The translations under genes and the position numbers were made by a program. DNA of 40,978 nucleotides from an uncultured Desulfobacteraceae bacterium (GTDB taxonomy: Bacteria > Desulfobacterota > Desulfobacteria > Desulfobacterales > Desulfatirhabdiaceae), in assembly GCA_903839535.1 (NCBI GenBank), contig CAIMCT010000552.1, forward strand, positions 1 through 40,978, read 5' to 3'. The notes below the pieces were generated by a model. It searched no databases and was not told where the DNA came from. It was given only the letters and a program-made list of their open reading frames with translations. Below, one piece after another: positions 8,622 to 17,290 of this stretch. The stretch's first letter is position 1. Each line of letters begins with the position of its first letter.

Positions 8622-9416
8622 ATGAAAGATTTTCAACCTGTATTCGCCGGCATTGACGTTGGCGCATCACGAACCAAGGCCGTCATTCTCGATTGCGCGC
8701 AGCAAATTATCGGAAGAGCCGTGGTCAAATCCGGTACGGATTTTGAGGCGGCTTCCCACCAATGCCTGACGTTGGCTCTGCTTATGGCAGGCTGTACGGC
8801 CGAGCAGATTGCAAAAGCAATGACCACGGGCTATGGCAGAAAAAATGTCGCCATTTCCCAGGAATCCAAAACCGAGATCAGTTGCCATGCCAGGGGATGC
8901 TATTATTATTTTCCTCAAACCATAACGATCATAGATATCGGAGGCCAGGACAATAAAATCATCAAACTGGATGAATCCGGAAAACGTCTCAGCTTCAAGA
9001 TGAATCGAAAATGCGCTGCCGGAACCGGGGCATTCCTGGAGGAGATGTCCACGCGTCTGGATATCCCCCTGGAAAACCTGGATGGTCTTGCTCGGCAGTC
9101 CATGTCAATGGTTGAACTGGGGAGTTTCTGTACAGTGTTTTCGGCAACCGAGGTGCTTGAAAAGATTCGTCAGGGGAAAAAGGTTCCGGACATAGTAAAA
9201 GGCCTGTTTTTTTCGGTCATCAAACGGGTCATGGAAATGGACTCATTGTCCGAGCATGTAGTGATGACAGGAGGGGTCGTGGCGCACAATTCCTATCTGG
9301 TTAAGATGACGGAGGAAATGATCGGCAGGCGCATCCTGGTTCCGGATTTTCCTCAGCTTACCGGGGCTATAGGAGCTGCCTTGTACGCACAAACAATTAT
9401 GAATTATGAATTATGA
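8622..9416 (+). CDS. BadF/BadG/HgdC-type ATP-dependent activase of a 2-hydroxyacyl-CoA dehydratase-family enzyme
   Basis: This 264-residue ASKHA-fold ATPase is expected to bind a [4Fe-4S] cluster at the dimer interface and to push one low-potential electron, driven by ATP hydrolysis, into its partner dehydratase or reductase. It shows the N-terminal phosphate loop GIDVGASRTKAV (about residues 10-21), the second ATP motif IDIGGQDNK (about 106-114), and the cluster cysteines Cys131 in KCAAGTGAF and Cys170 in GSFCTVF. Its length is normal for the family. The gene for the likely partner starts 86 bases downstream. The last codons (IMNYEL) come from a 7-bp tandem repeat (AATTATG three times, 9395-9415), so the extreme C-terminus may be recently altered. 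Confidence 0.93.
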   Translation: MKDFQPVFAGIDVGASRTKAVILDCAQQIIGRAVVKSGTDFEAASHQCLTLALLMAGCTAEQIAKAMTTGYGRKNVAISQESKTEISCHARGCYYYFPQTITIIDIGGQDNKIIKLDESGKRLSFKMNRKCAAGTGAFLEEMSTRLDIPLENLDGLARQSMSMVELGSFCTVFSATEVLEKIRQGKKVPDIVKGLFFSVIKRVMEMDSLSEHVVMTGGVVAHNSYLVKMTEEMIGRRILVPDFPQLTGAIGAALYAQTIMNYEL

Positions 9417-9480
9417 ATGCGAAATGATGATCAAAGCTCAAAGATTTTTCTTTTAGCTTTCATCATCATCATCATTCATC
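9395..9480. repeat. Simple-sequence tract between activase and dehydratase genes
   Basis: AATTATG is repeated three times in tandem at 9395-9415 and overlaps the activase stop codon; a CAT trinucleotide tract follows at 9461-9480. Both could vary in length by slippage. Nothing else is seen in this short intergenic stretch. Confidence 0.6.
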
Positions 9481-9502
9481 ATTTACAAAAAGGTGATATA
9501 CA

Positions 9503-10747
9503 ATGGCTGAAGAAAAAAAAGTGGTTCGAAAGAAAATTGAAGCGGCGGTTCAGATGAATCGCTATATGTCGGATTATTTTTATGAGCTGAATGAAGCTGA
9601 TAAAACACGCAGCCGGAAAATCGCCTGGTGTACCAGCGTCGGGCCTGCTGAAATCCTGAGAGCCATGGGGTTTTTGGTGCATTTTCCTGAAAATCACGGC
9701 GCCATGCTGGGCGCTACCCGAATGGCCACCGATATGATACCAATCGCCAACGCCAGCGGATATTCACCGGAGATATGCTCCTATCTGACGGCCGATGTCG
9801 GCGCCTACATGAAAGGCGTTACCCCGCTTTCAAGGGCCTATCCCGGAATTGACAGGGTTCCCAGACCTGACGTGCTGGTTTATAATACCAATCAATGCCG
9901 GGATGTTCAGGACTGGTTCGCCTGGTACGCCGCCGAATTCAAGGTTCCGCTGCTGGGAATTCACACACATCGGGGCGTGAAGGATGTCGGCGATGCCCAT
10001 GTTGCCTCCATTGCCAGCCAGATGAAGGCCCTGATTCCCCAACTGGAAGCCATTTCGGGTAATAAATTTGACATTGACGAGCTACGCCATGTTCTTACGC
10101 TTTCCAAAGAATGTTCCAGTCTATGGAAAAAAGTTCTGGATACAGCTTCGGCCATGCCATCGCCCATCACTTTTTTTGATGGTACCATTCACATGGGGCC
10201 GGCTGTCGTGCTTCGGGGTACCCAGACGGCTGTGGACTATTACAATCTGCTGCTGGCGGAGCTGAATGTCCGGATAAATAACAAGGTGGCGGCGGTTGAA
10301 GGCGAACGATTCCGGCTGTACTGGGATGGCATGCCGGTATGGGGAAGGCTCCGAGACCATTCCGATCTGTTTGCTGGAGCCGGCGTGAATGTTCTGGCTT
10401 CAACCTACTGCAACAGTTGGATATTTTCTGCTTTTGACCCAGAAGATACCTTTAACAGCATGGCCAGAGCCTACACTGAGCTTTTCATCGTGCGCGCCGA
10501 TGATGCCAAGGAAGCCTATATCCGGCGCATGATCGAATTTTTCAAGGTCGACGGCATCATCTATCACGATGCCAAAACCTGTCCCAACAACTCCAACTGC
10601 CGGTATGGCATGCCTCAGCGCCTGGAAGCTCTAACCGGCGTTCCCAGCCTGACCATCAACGGAGACTTGAACGATCTTAGGCTGGTTTCCGATGAACAGA
10701 CCAAAACCAATGTCGAGGCATTTATCGAACAACTTGAGGAGAAATGA
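9503..10747 (+). CDS. 2-hydroxyacyl-CoA dehydratase / benzoyl-CoA reductase family subunit (HgdB/BcrC-like)
   Basis: This 414-residue protein resembles the iron-sulfur subunits that use the electron supplied by the activase to remove water from (R)-2-hydroxyacyl-CoA or to reduce an aromatic acyl-CoA. Conserved cysteines that can bind the [4Fe-4S] cluster are Cys43 (WCTSVGPAE), Cys92 (EICSYL) and Cys132 (NQCRDVQDW); a further CPNNSNCRYG pair lies near residue 360. The start is fixed by AGGTGAT about five bases upstream of the ATG. Classic enzymes have two different subunits of this family plus the activase; only one is encoded here, so it may be homomeric or have a partner elsewhere. The substrate cannot be told from the sequence. 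Confidence 0.88.
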   Translation: MAEEKKVVRKKIEAAVQMNRYMSDYFYELNEADKTRSRKIAWCTSVGPAEILRAMGFLVHFPENHGAMLGATRMATDMIPIANASGYSPEICSYLTADVGAYMKGVTPLSRAYPGIDRVPRPDVLVYNTNQCRDVQDWFAWYAAEFKVPLLGIHTHRGVKDVGDAHVASIASQMKALIPQLEAISGNKFDIDELRHVLTLSKECSSLWKKVLDTASAMPSPITFFDGTIHMGPAVVLRGTQTAVDYYNLLLAELNVRINNKVAAVEGERFRLYWDGMPVWGRLRDHSDLFAGAGVNVLASTYCNSWIFSAFDPEDTFNSMARAYTELFIVRADDAKEAYIRRMIEFFKVDGIIYHDAKTCPNNSNCRYGMPQRLEALTGVPSLTINGDLNDLRLVSDEQTKTNVEAFIEQLEEK

Positions 10748-10748
10748 T

Positions 10749-12833
10749 ATGCTTGAAGCCTTATTCAGACCCAAATCGGTCGCCGTGATTGGTGCTTCCG
10801 CCAAAGAACTTTCGATTGGAAACCGCATCATCAAAAACCTGATCGATTTCGGATACACCGGAGCGATTTATCCCATCAATCCCAAATCTGATGAAATCCG
10901 GGGTGTCAAGGCATATCCATCCATATTTGACGTTCCGGGCGAGATTGATCTGGCCCACATAGTGATCGCGGGTAAATTTGTACCCAATGCGGTGGAGGAC
11001 TGCGGGAAAAAAGGGATTAAGGCCATTATTATAAATTCCGCCGGATTTACGGAAATCGGTCCGGAAGGAGCGGCTCTTCAGAAAGATTTTCTGGAGCGGG
11101 CCAATAAATACGGCATTCGAATCCTTGGACCCAATTGCCAGGGCATTATAAATACGGACCCGACGCTGAGGGCCTATTGCAATTTTACATTTACCAAACC
11201 CGAGCCAGGATTCATTTCAATTGTGGCCCAAAGCGGCGGTGTCGGCGAACTGATCCATCAGGGATTTTCACAGATGGGCATCGGGACACGAATTTATGCT
11301 TCAAATGGCAACGCCAGCGATATATCCATTACAGAAATTCTGGAATATCTCGGTGATGACGAAGGAACCAAGGTGATTGCGCTGTATGTGGAGAGCCTGT
11401 CCGATCCCAAAGCCTTCATGGATGTGGCGAAAAAAGTTACGTCCAAGAAAATTATTCTGGCCATGAAAGCAGGCAGAACCGCCGAAGGCGCCAAGGCATC
11501 CTCGTCTCATACTGGCGGGCTGGCTAAAACAGATATCGCGATTGAGCTGATTTTCGAAAAACTGGGCATCCTGACGTTTCGGGATGAAGGAGAGCTTTGC
11601 CAGGCTGCGGCTGCTTTTGCCGCGCAGCCCATTCCCGCTGGGAACCGGGTGGGGATCATTACCAATACGGGCGGTCCGGCGGTGATTGCAACCGATGTTC
11701 TTGTGGATGCAGGGATGCAGATCCCCACGTTGTCGGAAAAAGCAATGCTGGAGCTGAAAGAAAAACTCTTTGCAGAGGCTGCGTTCAGCAATCCTGTTGA
11801 CGTATTGGCGACTGCCGATGCCGGCCATTTCCGGGCTGCAATGGATGTGATGATGGCGGAAGATCAGATCGACAGCATCTATATAAATTTTGTCACCCCA
11901 TTTTTTGTGGACACGGAAAAAATCGCCCATCAGATCGCCGAAGTAAACAGTCAGCGGAAAAAGCCTATCGTCTGCAATCTCATGACAGATCCACGGCAGT
12001 GGATGGGGACACTGGATATTCTAAAATCCGGCGGAGTTCCATGCTATGGCTTTCCAGGTACGGCAGCTCGGGCATTGGCGGCTTTAAGCCGGTACGGCGC
12101 GTTGCAATCTCGAAATATCGGTGAAGTAAAGCGGTTCTCCGATGTGGATACCTCCCGTGTGGAGGGGATTCTGAAGAAAGCTGCCGATGCGGGGCGCGAT
12201 ATGTTGTCGGCTGGTGAGGTTTATCCAATACTGGATGCGTACCGAATTCCCTGCGCGGCATGGAAAATGGCTGATACTGTTGCGGATGCCGAGGCAGCGG
12301 CGGACGCCATCGGATATCCGGTAGTGATCAAGGCTGATGCAGCATCGGTTATTCACAAAAGCGATGTCGGGGGCGTTGCCGTCAATCTGCAGAACCGGGA
12401 GGCGGTACGGGAGGCTGCTTCGAACATGTCGGCTAAAATCGGCGCAACCGATCTGAAGTTTTTGGTTCAGAAATATCAACTGGGCGGCAGGGAAGTGATT
12501 ATCGGGGCCAAAGCTGAAAAAGGACTTGGGCATCTAATCATGTTCGGGCTGGGCGGTATATATGTCGAAATTCTAAAAGATGTCACATTTAAAATTTCGC
12601 CTATTACAGAGTTCGAGGCTGCCGAGATGATTTCATCGCTTAAAACCGCAGCGCTGCTTAAAGGTGTCAGGGGAGAGGCGGGCATTGATCAGTTGGGTGT
12701 TATTGATGTGATTCTGCGCCTGTCTCAATTAGTCACCGATTTCCCCCGGATTCAGGAAATGGATATGAACCCGGTCATGGCCTTTTCGGATCGGGTCATT
12801 GCGGTTGATGCCAGAATTGCCTTGATTAGGTGA
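10749..12833 (+). CDS. Acyl-CoA synthetase (ADP-forming), fused alpha-beta type
   Basis: The 694-residue protein joins the two chains of an NDP-forming acetyl/acyl-CoA synthetase: CoA-binding Rossmann domain (about 1-130, with VAVIGAS near the start), two succinyl-CoA-ligase-like domains (about 140-450) and a C-terminal ATP-grasp domain (about 470-690, GYPVVIKAD with Lys528). His254 in SSSHTGGLAKTD is the expected phospho-histidine. The enzyme converts acyl-CoA, ADP and phosphate into acid, CoA and ATP, or the reverse. The ATG at 10749 has GAGGAGAAA just upstream and lies one base after the previous stop codon, so it is co-translated with the dehydratase subunit. I infer that it either activates the pathway's acid or harvests ATP from its product. 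A short homologous fragment occurs at 119-160. Confidence 0.92.
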   Translation: MLEALFRPKSVAVIGASAKELSIGNRIIKNLIDFGYTGAIYPINPKSDEIRGVKAYPSIFDVPGEIDLAHIVIAGKFVPNAVEDCGKKGIKAIIINSAGFTEIGPEGAALQKDFLERANKYGIRILGPNCQGIINTDPTLRAYCNFTFTKPEPGFISIVAQSGGVGELIHQGFSQMGIGTRIYASNGNASDISITEILEYLGDDEGTKVIALYVESLSDPKAFMDVAKKVTSKKIILAMKAGRTAEGAKASSSHTGGLAKTDIAIELIFEKLGILTFRDEGELCQAAAAFAAQPIPAGNRVGIITNTGGPAVIATDVLVDAGMQIPTLSEKAMLELKEKLFAEAAFSNPVDVLATADAGHFRAAMDVMMAEDQIDSIYINFVTPFFVDTEKIAHQIAEVNSQRKKPIVCNLMTDPRQWMGTLDILKSGGVPCYGFPGTAARALAALSRYGALQSRNIGEVKRFSDVDTSRVEGILKKAADAGRDMLSAGEVYPILDAYRIPCAAWKMADTVADAEAAADAIGYPVVIKADAASVIHKSDVGGVAVNLQNREAVREAASNMSAKIGATDLKFLVQKYQLGGREVIIGAKAEKGLGHLIMFGLGGIYVEILKDVTFKISPITEFEAAEMISSLKTAALLKGVRGEAGIDQLGVIDVILRLSQLVTDFPRIQEMDMNPVMAFSDRVIAVDARIALIR

Positions 12834-12868
12834 TTTCCAACAAAGAATACCCCGAGATCGAAGGTTGT

Positions 12869-12891
12869 AGCCAGACCGGAGTGGTCTGGCT
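12869..12891. terminator. Hairpin between convergent genes, possible terminator
   Basis: AGCCAGACC at 12869-12877 pairs with GGTCTGGCT at 12883-12891 around a five-base loop. It lies 36 bases after the synthetase stop and 20 bases beyond the end of the opposing receiver gene, where a bidirectional terminator would be expected. No clear T tract follows on either strand, so the call is tentative. Confidence 0.4.
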
Positions 12892-12911
12892 GCTAACTGA
12901 TTCTTCGGATT

Positions 12912-13313
12912 TCAAGATGTTTCCCATTTACAGGCCTCACAGACGATTTGGATCAGATCGCCAAGATCGCATGGCTTGGTGAGATAATCAAAAGCTCCGA
13001 ATTTGATGCCTTCCCGTGCAGCAGTCTCTGATCCATGGCCGGTCAACATGATGACCGGCATCGTGGGGTCCATTTTTTTAAATATTTTCAAAACCTCAAT
13101 GCCATCCATATCTTCCATTTTAAGATCCAGAACGGCGCAGTCGAAGCGAATGATGCGAAGAGTCTGAATGGCCTCGTTTCCATTCGAGGCGGTGACCGCA
13201 ACGATATTTCTTTTGGCCATTCGCTTGGCGAGTACGCTTAAATAGCCGGGCTCGTCATCCACAAGAAGCAGTTTGATCGGATTTTTATGAACCATTTCTG
13301 TGCCAGGCATCAT
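12912..13313 (-). CDS. Single-domain response regulator (CheY-like receiver)
   Basis: A 133-residue receiver domain without an output domain. The acidic pair is Asp19-Asp20 (LLVDDEP), the phospho-acceptor is Asp63 (VLDLKMEDMDG) and the conserved Lys lies in LTKPCD near residue 113. It would accept phosphate from a histidine kinase, most likely the one encoded upstream on the same strand, and pass the signal on by protein contact. The start at 13313 has a weak GGGA site just ahead; an internal Met seven codons in lacks one. Between it and the kinase lies the tail of another, lost receiver gene. Confidence 0.9.
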   Translation of the reverse strand: MMPGTEMVHKNPIKLLLVDDEPGYLSVLAKRMAKRNIVAVTASNGNEAIQTLRIIRFDCAVLDLKMEDMDGIEVLKIFKKMDPTMPVIMLTGHGSETAAREGIKFGAFDYLTKPCDLGDLIQIVCEACKWETS

Positions 13314-13388
13314 CTGTCCCTTTATAAGGGTCGAGCGACGAGGGGCAAGTTTTTTCCCTGTTCTTCGTCTCTCGATCCAGCTTTAAAA

Positions 13389-13502
13389 TCATACCACATG
13401 CCGCAGTGCAATCTCCTGAATCCGCGCCTGAGCAATCTTTTCATTATGCTTGTCTTTCTTGGCCTTGGCTTCCTGTACCTTCTGCAACAGCATATCGATC
13501 GG
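13389..13502 (-). pseudogene. C-terminal tail of a lost response regulator
   Basis: Directly behind the sensor kinase stop, the minus strand encodes a highly charged helical tail (from ATG at 13493: MLLQKVQEAKAKKDKHNEKI, then QARIQEIALRHVV and a stop at 13389). Tails of this kind follow receiver domains in many delta-proteobacterial regulators, but no receiver domain precedes it here. I read it as the remnant of a deleted gene; a 34-residue free peptide is possible but unlikely. Confidence 0.5.
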
Positions 13503-13525
13503 AACCCACCTGTTATTGGAAAAAA

Positions 13526-15289
13526 TTATTGATGATTATGGTGTTCGCTTTTTGGCACCGGCAGATGAACATGAAAAGTGGTGCCCACGCCCACCCTGCT
13601 GTCAAGGGTGATGTCACCGCCCATTTTTTTGATGATTCCGTAACAGATCGACAACCCCAAACCCGTTCCCTTCCCGACAGGTTTGGTGGTAAAGAAGGGA
13701 TCGAAAATACGATTCACCATCGCGTCTGGAATCCCCTGCCCGGTATCGGCCACATCAATTGTCACAAACGCACCATCACGTCTGCTGGTGATTTCGATGT
13801 TTCCACCTCCGGATCCAATGGCATCAATGGCGTTGTTGATAAGATTCAGCAACACCTGCTGCATTTCCGAAGGAGATGCCCCCACCTTCGGCAGTTCCGG
13901 ATCCAACTGCATGACGATTTTAACCTTGCTGTATTTGGCTCGCTGCTTCGAGATGCTGACGATTTCCGCGATAATCTCGTTGATCAGCACTTCACGCACA
14001 CTGAAATCGGATTTTCTGGCAAAACTGAGCAGTTTGTGGGTGATTTCCTTGCATCTGCCGCCCTGGGTTTTAATCTGATTCAGGGCCCGGCGGAATTCTT
14101 CCAGGTTCTGGCACTGTACCAGGTCTTCTTCATCCAGCAGATCTCCGATCCAGCCGGCTTCTTCAACCATGATGGCGATCGGATTGTTGATTTCATGCGC
14201 AATGCCAGAGGCAAGCTCTCCTACGGATGCCAGCTTTCCGGCTTCGATCACCTGCTCGTTCATCATCTCCTTGCCCTTATCGGCTTTTTTAATATACGCG
14301 ACCATTTTCCTGGAAAGCAGAAACGCCATGACGATGATACCGATGCCCCCGATAACCAGTATGATGATGGACAGATTCCGCGTTTGATTCAGATCGGAAA
14401 AAGCATCCGCGTCCTCCTGCTGATAAACCAGAATCCATTCCTTGTCTTTCAGCGGCGTTGTCAGATAAAGGATATCCCTGCCCGCATAATTGACCTTGCC
14501 AACGGATATTTCCCTGTCTCCGATGGATTTTCCTTTGATGGGCGTAATGAAGATGTTATCTGACTCAACGGATTTGTTCTTCTCTGAAGCATCAAGGAAA
14601 TGGTGACTGCTGATAAATTTCTGTAGAAATTCCTGACTCAGATTGGATCCCAGACGGGGCTTGGTCTGAAATTCCGCATCCTTGTTGATGATGAAGGCGG
14701 AACCAGTCTGCCCGATATGTACATTTTCCACCAGCGCGTTGAATACCTCGAAATCAATCGTGGCTCGAAAAATCCAGTCTTTACCCTCATGTTTCTGCCT
14801 TACAGTGATGATAAAATGGGGTTGCCTGCGAAGGCCAAGAAACACATCGCTGATATAATAATTCCGATTGATGGCTTTTTTGAACCATTCCGTTTGACCG
14901 TAATCTGCTTTTTCAAGTTTGAAGGCCCCGGCGTAGGCCACCTGGACACCCTGATCATCCACCACCCCCAGATCTACAAAAACGCCCATGTATGATTTTT
15001 GCAGAATGGTCAGTTTTTGATTCAGATACGTTTCGTCTTTTATCTGGTTATATGAGACCGAACTGGCCAGGTTCACCACATAAGCCAGTTTATCGTTCAA
15101 GAACATCGTAATGCCCTGCTGGTGTTTTTGGACCACCTCCATCAGGTGCGCGTTCACTTTTTCGCGATATGAATTTTCAAAGCGGTATTCATTGAGGGCG
15201 CTGATCAAAAGAAGGGGAGCGAGCGACACCAGAATGACGATCAGCATCATGTTTCGCATCAGTGCCCGGTAATAAGTTTGAATTTCCAT
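13526..15289 (-). CDS. Membrane sensor histidine kinase with extracytoplasmic dCache-like sensor
   Basis: The 587-residue kinase has a transmembrane segment at about 13-32, a periplasmic sensor domain (about 35-300) of dCache type judging from its length and YISDVFLG and [15 protein letters not shown] motifs, a second membrane segment at about 305-327, then HisKA with phospho-accepting His365 (GIAHEINNP) and an ATPase domain with [19 protein letters not shown] and GTGLGLS boxes. It senses an unknown extracellular ligand and should phosphorylate a receiver protein. The start at 15289 is well supported by a GGGGGGAG ribosome site. Its kinase core is strikingly similar to that of the receiver-kinase fusion at 17291-18424, so the two are recent paralogues flanking the transporter gene. 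Confidence 0.92.
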   Translation of the reverse strand: MEIQTYYRALMRNMMLIVILVSLAPLLLISALNEYRFENSYREKVNAHLMEVVQKHQQGITMFLNDKLAYVVNLASSVSYNQIKDETYLNQKLTILQKSYMGVFVDLGVVDDQGVQVAYAGAFKLEKADYGQTEWFKKAINRNYYISDVFLGLRRQPHFIITVRQKHEGKDWIFRATIDFEVFNALVENVHIGQTGSAFIINKDAEFQTKPRLGSNLSQEFLQKFISSHHFLDASEKNKSVESDNIFITPIKGKSIGDREISVGKVNYAGRDILYLTTPLKDKEWILVYQQEDADAFSDLNQTRNLSIIILVIGGIGIIVMAFLLSRKMVAYIKKADKGKEMMNEQVIEAGKLASVGELASGIAHEINNPIAIMVEEAGWIGDLLDEEDLVQCQNLEEFRRALNQIKTQGGRCKEITHKLLSFARKSDFSVREVLINEIIAEIVSISKQRAKYSKVKIVMQLDPELPKVGASPSEMQQVLLNLINNAIDAIGSGGGNIEITSRRDGAFVTIDVADTGQGIPDAMVNRIFDPFFTTKPVGKGTGLGLSICYGIIKKMGGDITLDSRVGVGTTFHVHLPVPKSEHHNHQ

Positions 15290-15302
15290 AAGCTCCCCCC
15301 TT

Positions 15303-15444
15303 TATGTGATTTCAGCGGATAACCGTCAATTCGGCAGCCGAGATGTTCGAGCCCGTTTTCCGCAGGGATTGTGGATATCCCTCCGATGCCGGCCTTCAGA
15401 AAAGCGATATCCACTGCATAGATGTATGTCAGTTTGCTGGTGTG
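15303..15444 (-). pseudogene. Coding-like remnant, possibly universal stress protein (UspA-like)
   Basis: One minus-strand frame reads KLTYIYAVDIAFLKAGIGGI and continues open for about 30 codons to the kinase gene. The strand-like LTYIYAVD followed by a helix start resembles the second strand of UspA domains, and interrupted pieces with DGG/EAA lie upstream in other frames. There is no start codon or intact domain. The family assignment is a guess by eye. Confidence 0.25.
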
Positions 15445-15526
15445 CTGTTTATGCCAGAGCAGCCGCCTCCATCGCTGACGATTATGCAGTCGCCAGTGTG
15501 GTTGGAGTTACACCCCGCGCATTCAA

Positions 15527-17254
15527 TTAAAAGGCGATGAGCAGATAAATCATGCTCATGGTTACGGTGATGATCATAGGCCACCAGCACATCTTCATAT
15601 ATTCCAGAAAGGAAATTTTAAAGCCTGCTCTTTCCGCCATGCCCACGGTGACCACATTGGCGCTGGCTCCTATCATGGTGCCATTACCGCCCAGGCATGC
15701 CCCCAGAGACAGGGACCACCAGAGCACGTTGTCTCTGGGCAGACCGAAGCTTTCGCTCAGGAACAGCACCACAGGCAGCATGGTGGCAGTAAAGGGAATG
15801 TTGTCGATAAACGCGGAGGCAATGGCCGAGACCCAGAGGATCATGATGACGGCGATGGTTAAATTGCCCTGGGAAGCTTCGAGCACGACATTGGCGATTT
15901 GCTGGATCATACCAGTGGATTCCGCGCCGGCAATGACCACGAACAGGCCGATGAAAAACATCAGGGAAGCCCATTCCACCTCTTTTTCCAGCATCTCGAC
16001 TATGTCCACCTTGGAAATAGCCAAAAGGAGCAGGGACCCGATCAAGGCCGCCACGGATACCTGCATGTGCATGAGGCCATGCAGGGCAAACAGCAGGATG
16101 GTAAAGCCCAGGAGAATAAGGCCCTGGATCATCAGCTTCCGATCGGTGATCTGGTATTCTTCCCGCAAATGGGCGATGGTTTTCTCAACATCTTTAACAT
16201 CTGCTTTCAGGTATTCATCTTTATGCCACCACAAAAAGTAAACACAGGAAACGACCAGACAAAGAAAGCAGATTAAGGTAAGGTTGGTGACAAACTGACC
16301 GAAGGTGAGGCCGGCGTAAGAGCCGATGAGGATATTGGGCGGATCGCCAATAAGGGTGGCGGTGCCGCCGATGTTGGAAGCAAATGCTTCGGGGATGAGA
16401 AGGGTCAGTGGATGAACTTTCAGGGTCATGGCGATCTCGATGGTTACCGGGATAACCAGAAGCATGGTGGTGACGTTGTCCAGAAAGGCTGAAATCACTG
16501 CGGTAAGGAACTGAAGGACAAAGGCAAGGACAAAAATATTCCCCTTGGCCCAAGCATAGGACTTATAAGCCAGAAACTGGAACAAGCCGGTCTTTTTCAT
16601 CACTCCAACAAAGATCATCATTCCCATCAGCAGGAAAATGACGTTCAGGTCGATGGCCCCCATGGCATCTTCGAAGGAGAGAATGTAAAAGGATTTATCA
16701 AAGCTTCCAAGGGTATAGGTGATAAACAGGATGAGGGCTGCAGCCAGAAGGGCGGCCAGGGTGCGGTGCATCCATTCGAAGCTGATGATCATATACACCC
16801 CCAGAAGAATCAAGGTGGCGATCCAGAAGGCCGGGGTGACAGCCCGTGTCATGGTAAATGTGCGGGCGGACTCGAAAAGGCGGTTCCCCTGTTCGTCATT
16901 TCCTGCTGGCACAATTTTTAGCGCGGCAGGAGAAAATGGCTCCCAGGAAGGCTTAAATGCCTTGACCTCCACTTTGGCTGCGGGAAGCGTCCCCGAAGGC
17001 AACTGGAACTGTGCCGAAAAAGCGCCTCTGCTGCCGGAGCTGATCTCCGCATCCTTGCCTACGGGCCTGACAACCTGGCCGTTTACCAGGACTTCGATTT
17101 CCACTTCCTTTACCGGTTTGTTCTGGGGGTTAACAAAAGCCCCGGACACGGTGAGTCGGTCCGCTGGAGCCGACAGAGCAAGGGAAGAAAGGGAGAAAAA
17201 CACGGTCACTAGTGCTGTCAGAAAGAGCAGCGAAAATCGTTTGATCTGATGCAT
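15527..17254 (-). CDS. NhaD/ArsB-type (ion transporter superfamily) permease with N-terminal exported domain
   Basis: The 575-residue protein has a signal-peptide-like start (residues 1-29), a periplasmic beta-rich domain of about 100 residues, then roughly ten or more hydrophobic segments. The permease part carries the paired signatures of the superfamily: LDNVTTMLLVIP and GGTATLIGDPPNILIGS in the first half, FIDNIPFTATMLPV and GGNGTMIGASANVV in the second. Family members exchange sodium for protons or move arsenite or other anions; the substrate cannot be chosen from sequence. The N-terminal exported domain is unusual for these permeases. The gene lies between two related histidine kinases on the same strand, 36 bases after the first, which suggests that they regulate it or sense its substrate. 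Confidence 0.88.
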   Translation of the reverse strand: MHQIKRFSLLFLTALVTVFFSLSSLALSAPADRLTVSGAFVNPQNKPVKEVEIEVLVNGQVVRPVGKDAEISSGSRGAFSAQFQLPSGTLPAAKVEVKAFKPSWEPFSPAALKIVPAGNDEQGNRLFESARTFTMTRAVTPAFWIATLILLGVYMIISFEWMHRTLAALLAAALILFITYTLGSFDKSFYILSFEDAMGAIDLNVIFLLMGMMIFVGVMKKTGLFQFLAYKSYAWAKGNIFVLAFVLQFLTAVISAFLDNVTTMLLVIPVTIEIAMTLKVHPLTLLIPEAFASNIGGTATLIGDPPNILIGSYAGLTFGQFVTNLTLICFLCLVVSCVYFLWWHKDEYLKADVKDVEKTIAHLREEYQITDRKLMIQGLILLGFTILLFALHGLMHMQVSVAALIGSLLLLAISKVDIVEMLEKEVEWASLMFFIGLFVVIAGAESTGMIQQIANVVLEASQGNLTIAVIMILWVSAIASAFIDNIPFTATMLPVVLFLSESFGLPRDNVLWWSLSLGACLGGNGTMIGASANVVTVGMAERAGFKISFLEYMKMCWWPMIITVTMSMIYLLIAF

Positions 17255-17290
17255 ATTGGCGATACTCTCAATTTCAGGTTGATGAATTAA

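Noticed and set aside
13406-14563. Long open frame (385 codons) on the plus strand
   Set aside because: It is antisense to the dCache histidine kinase, whose motifs are clear; the composition is typical of a shadow frame.
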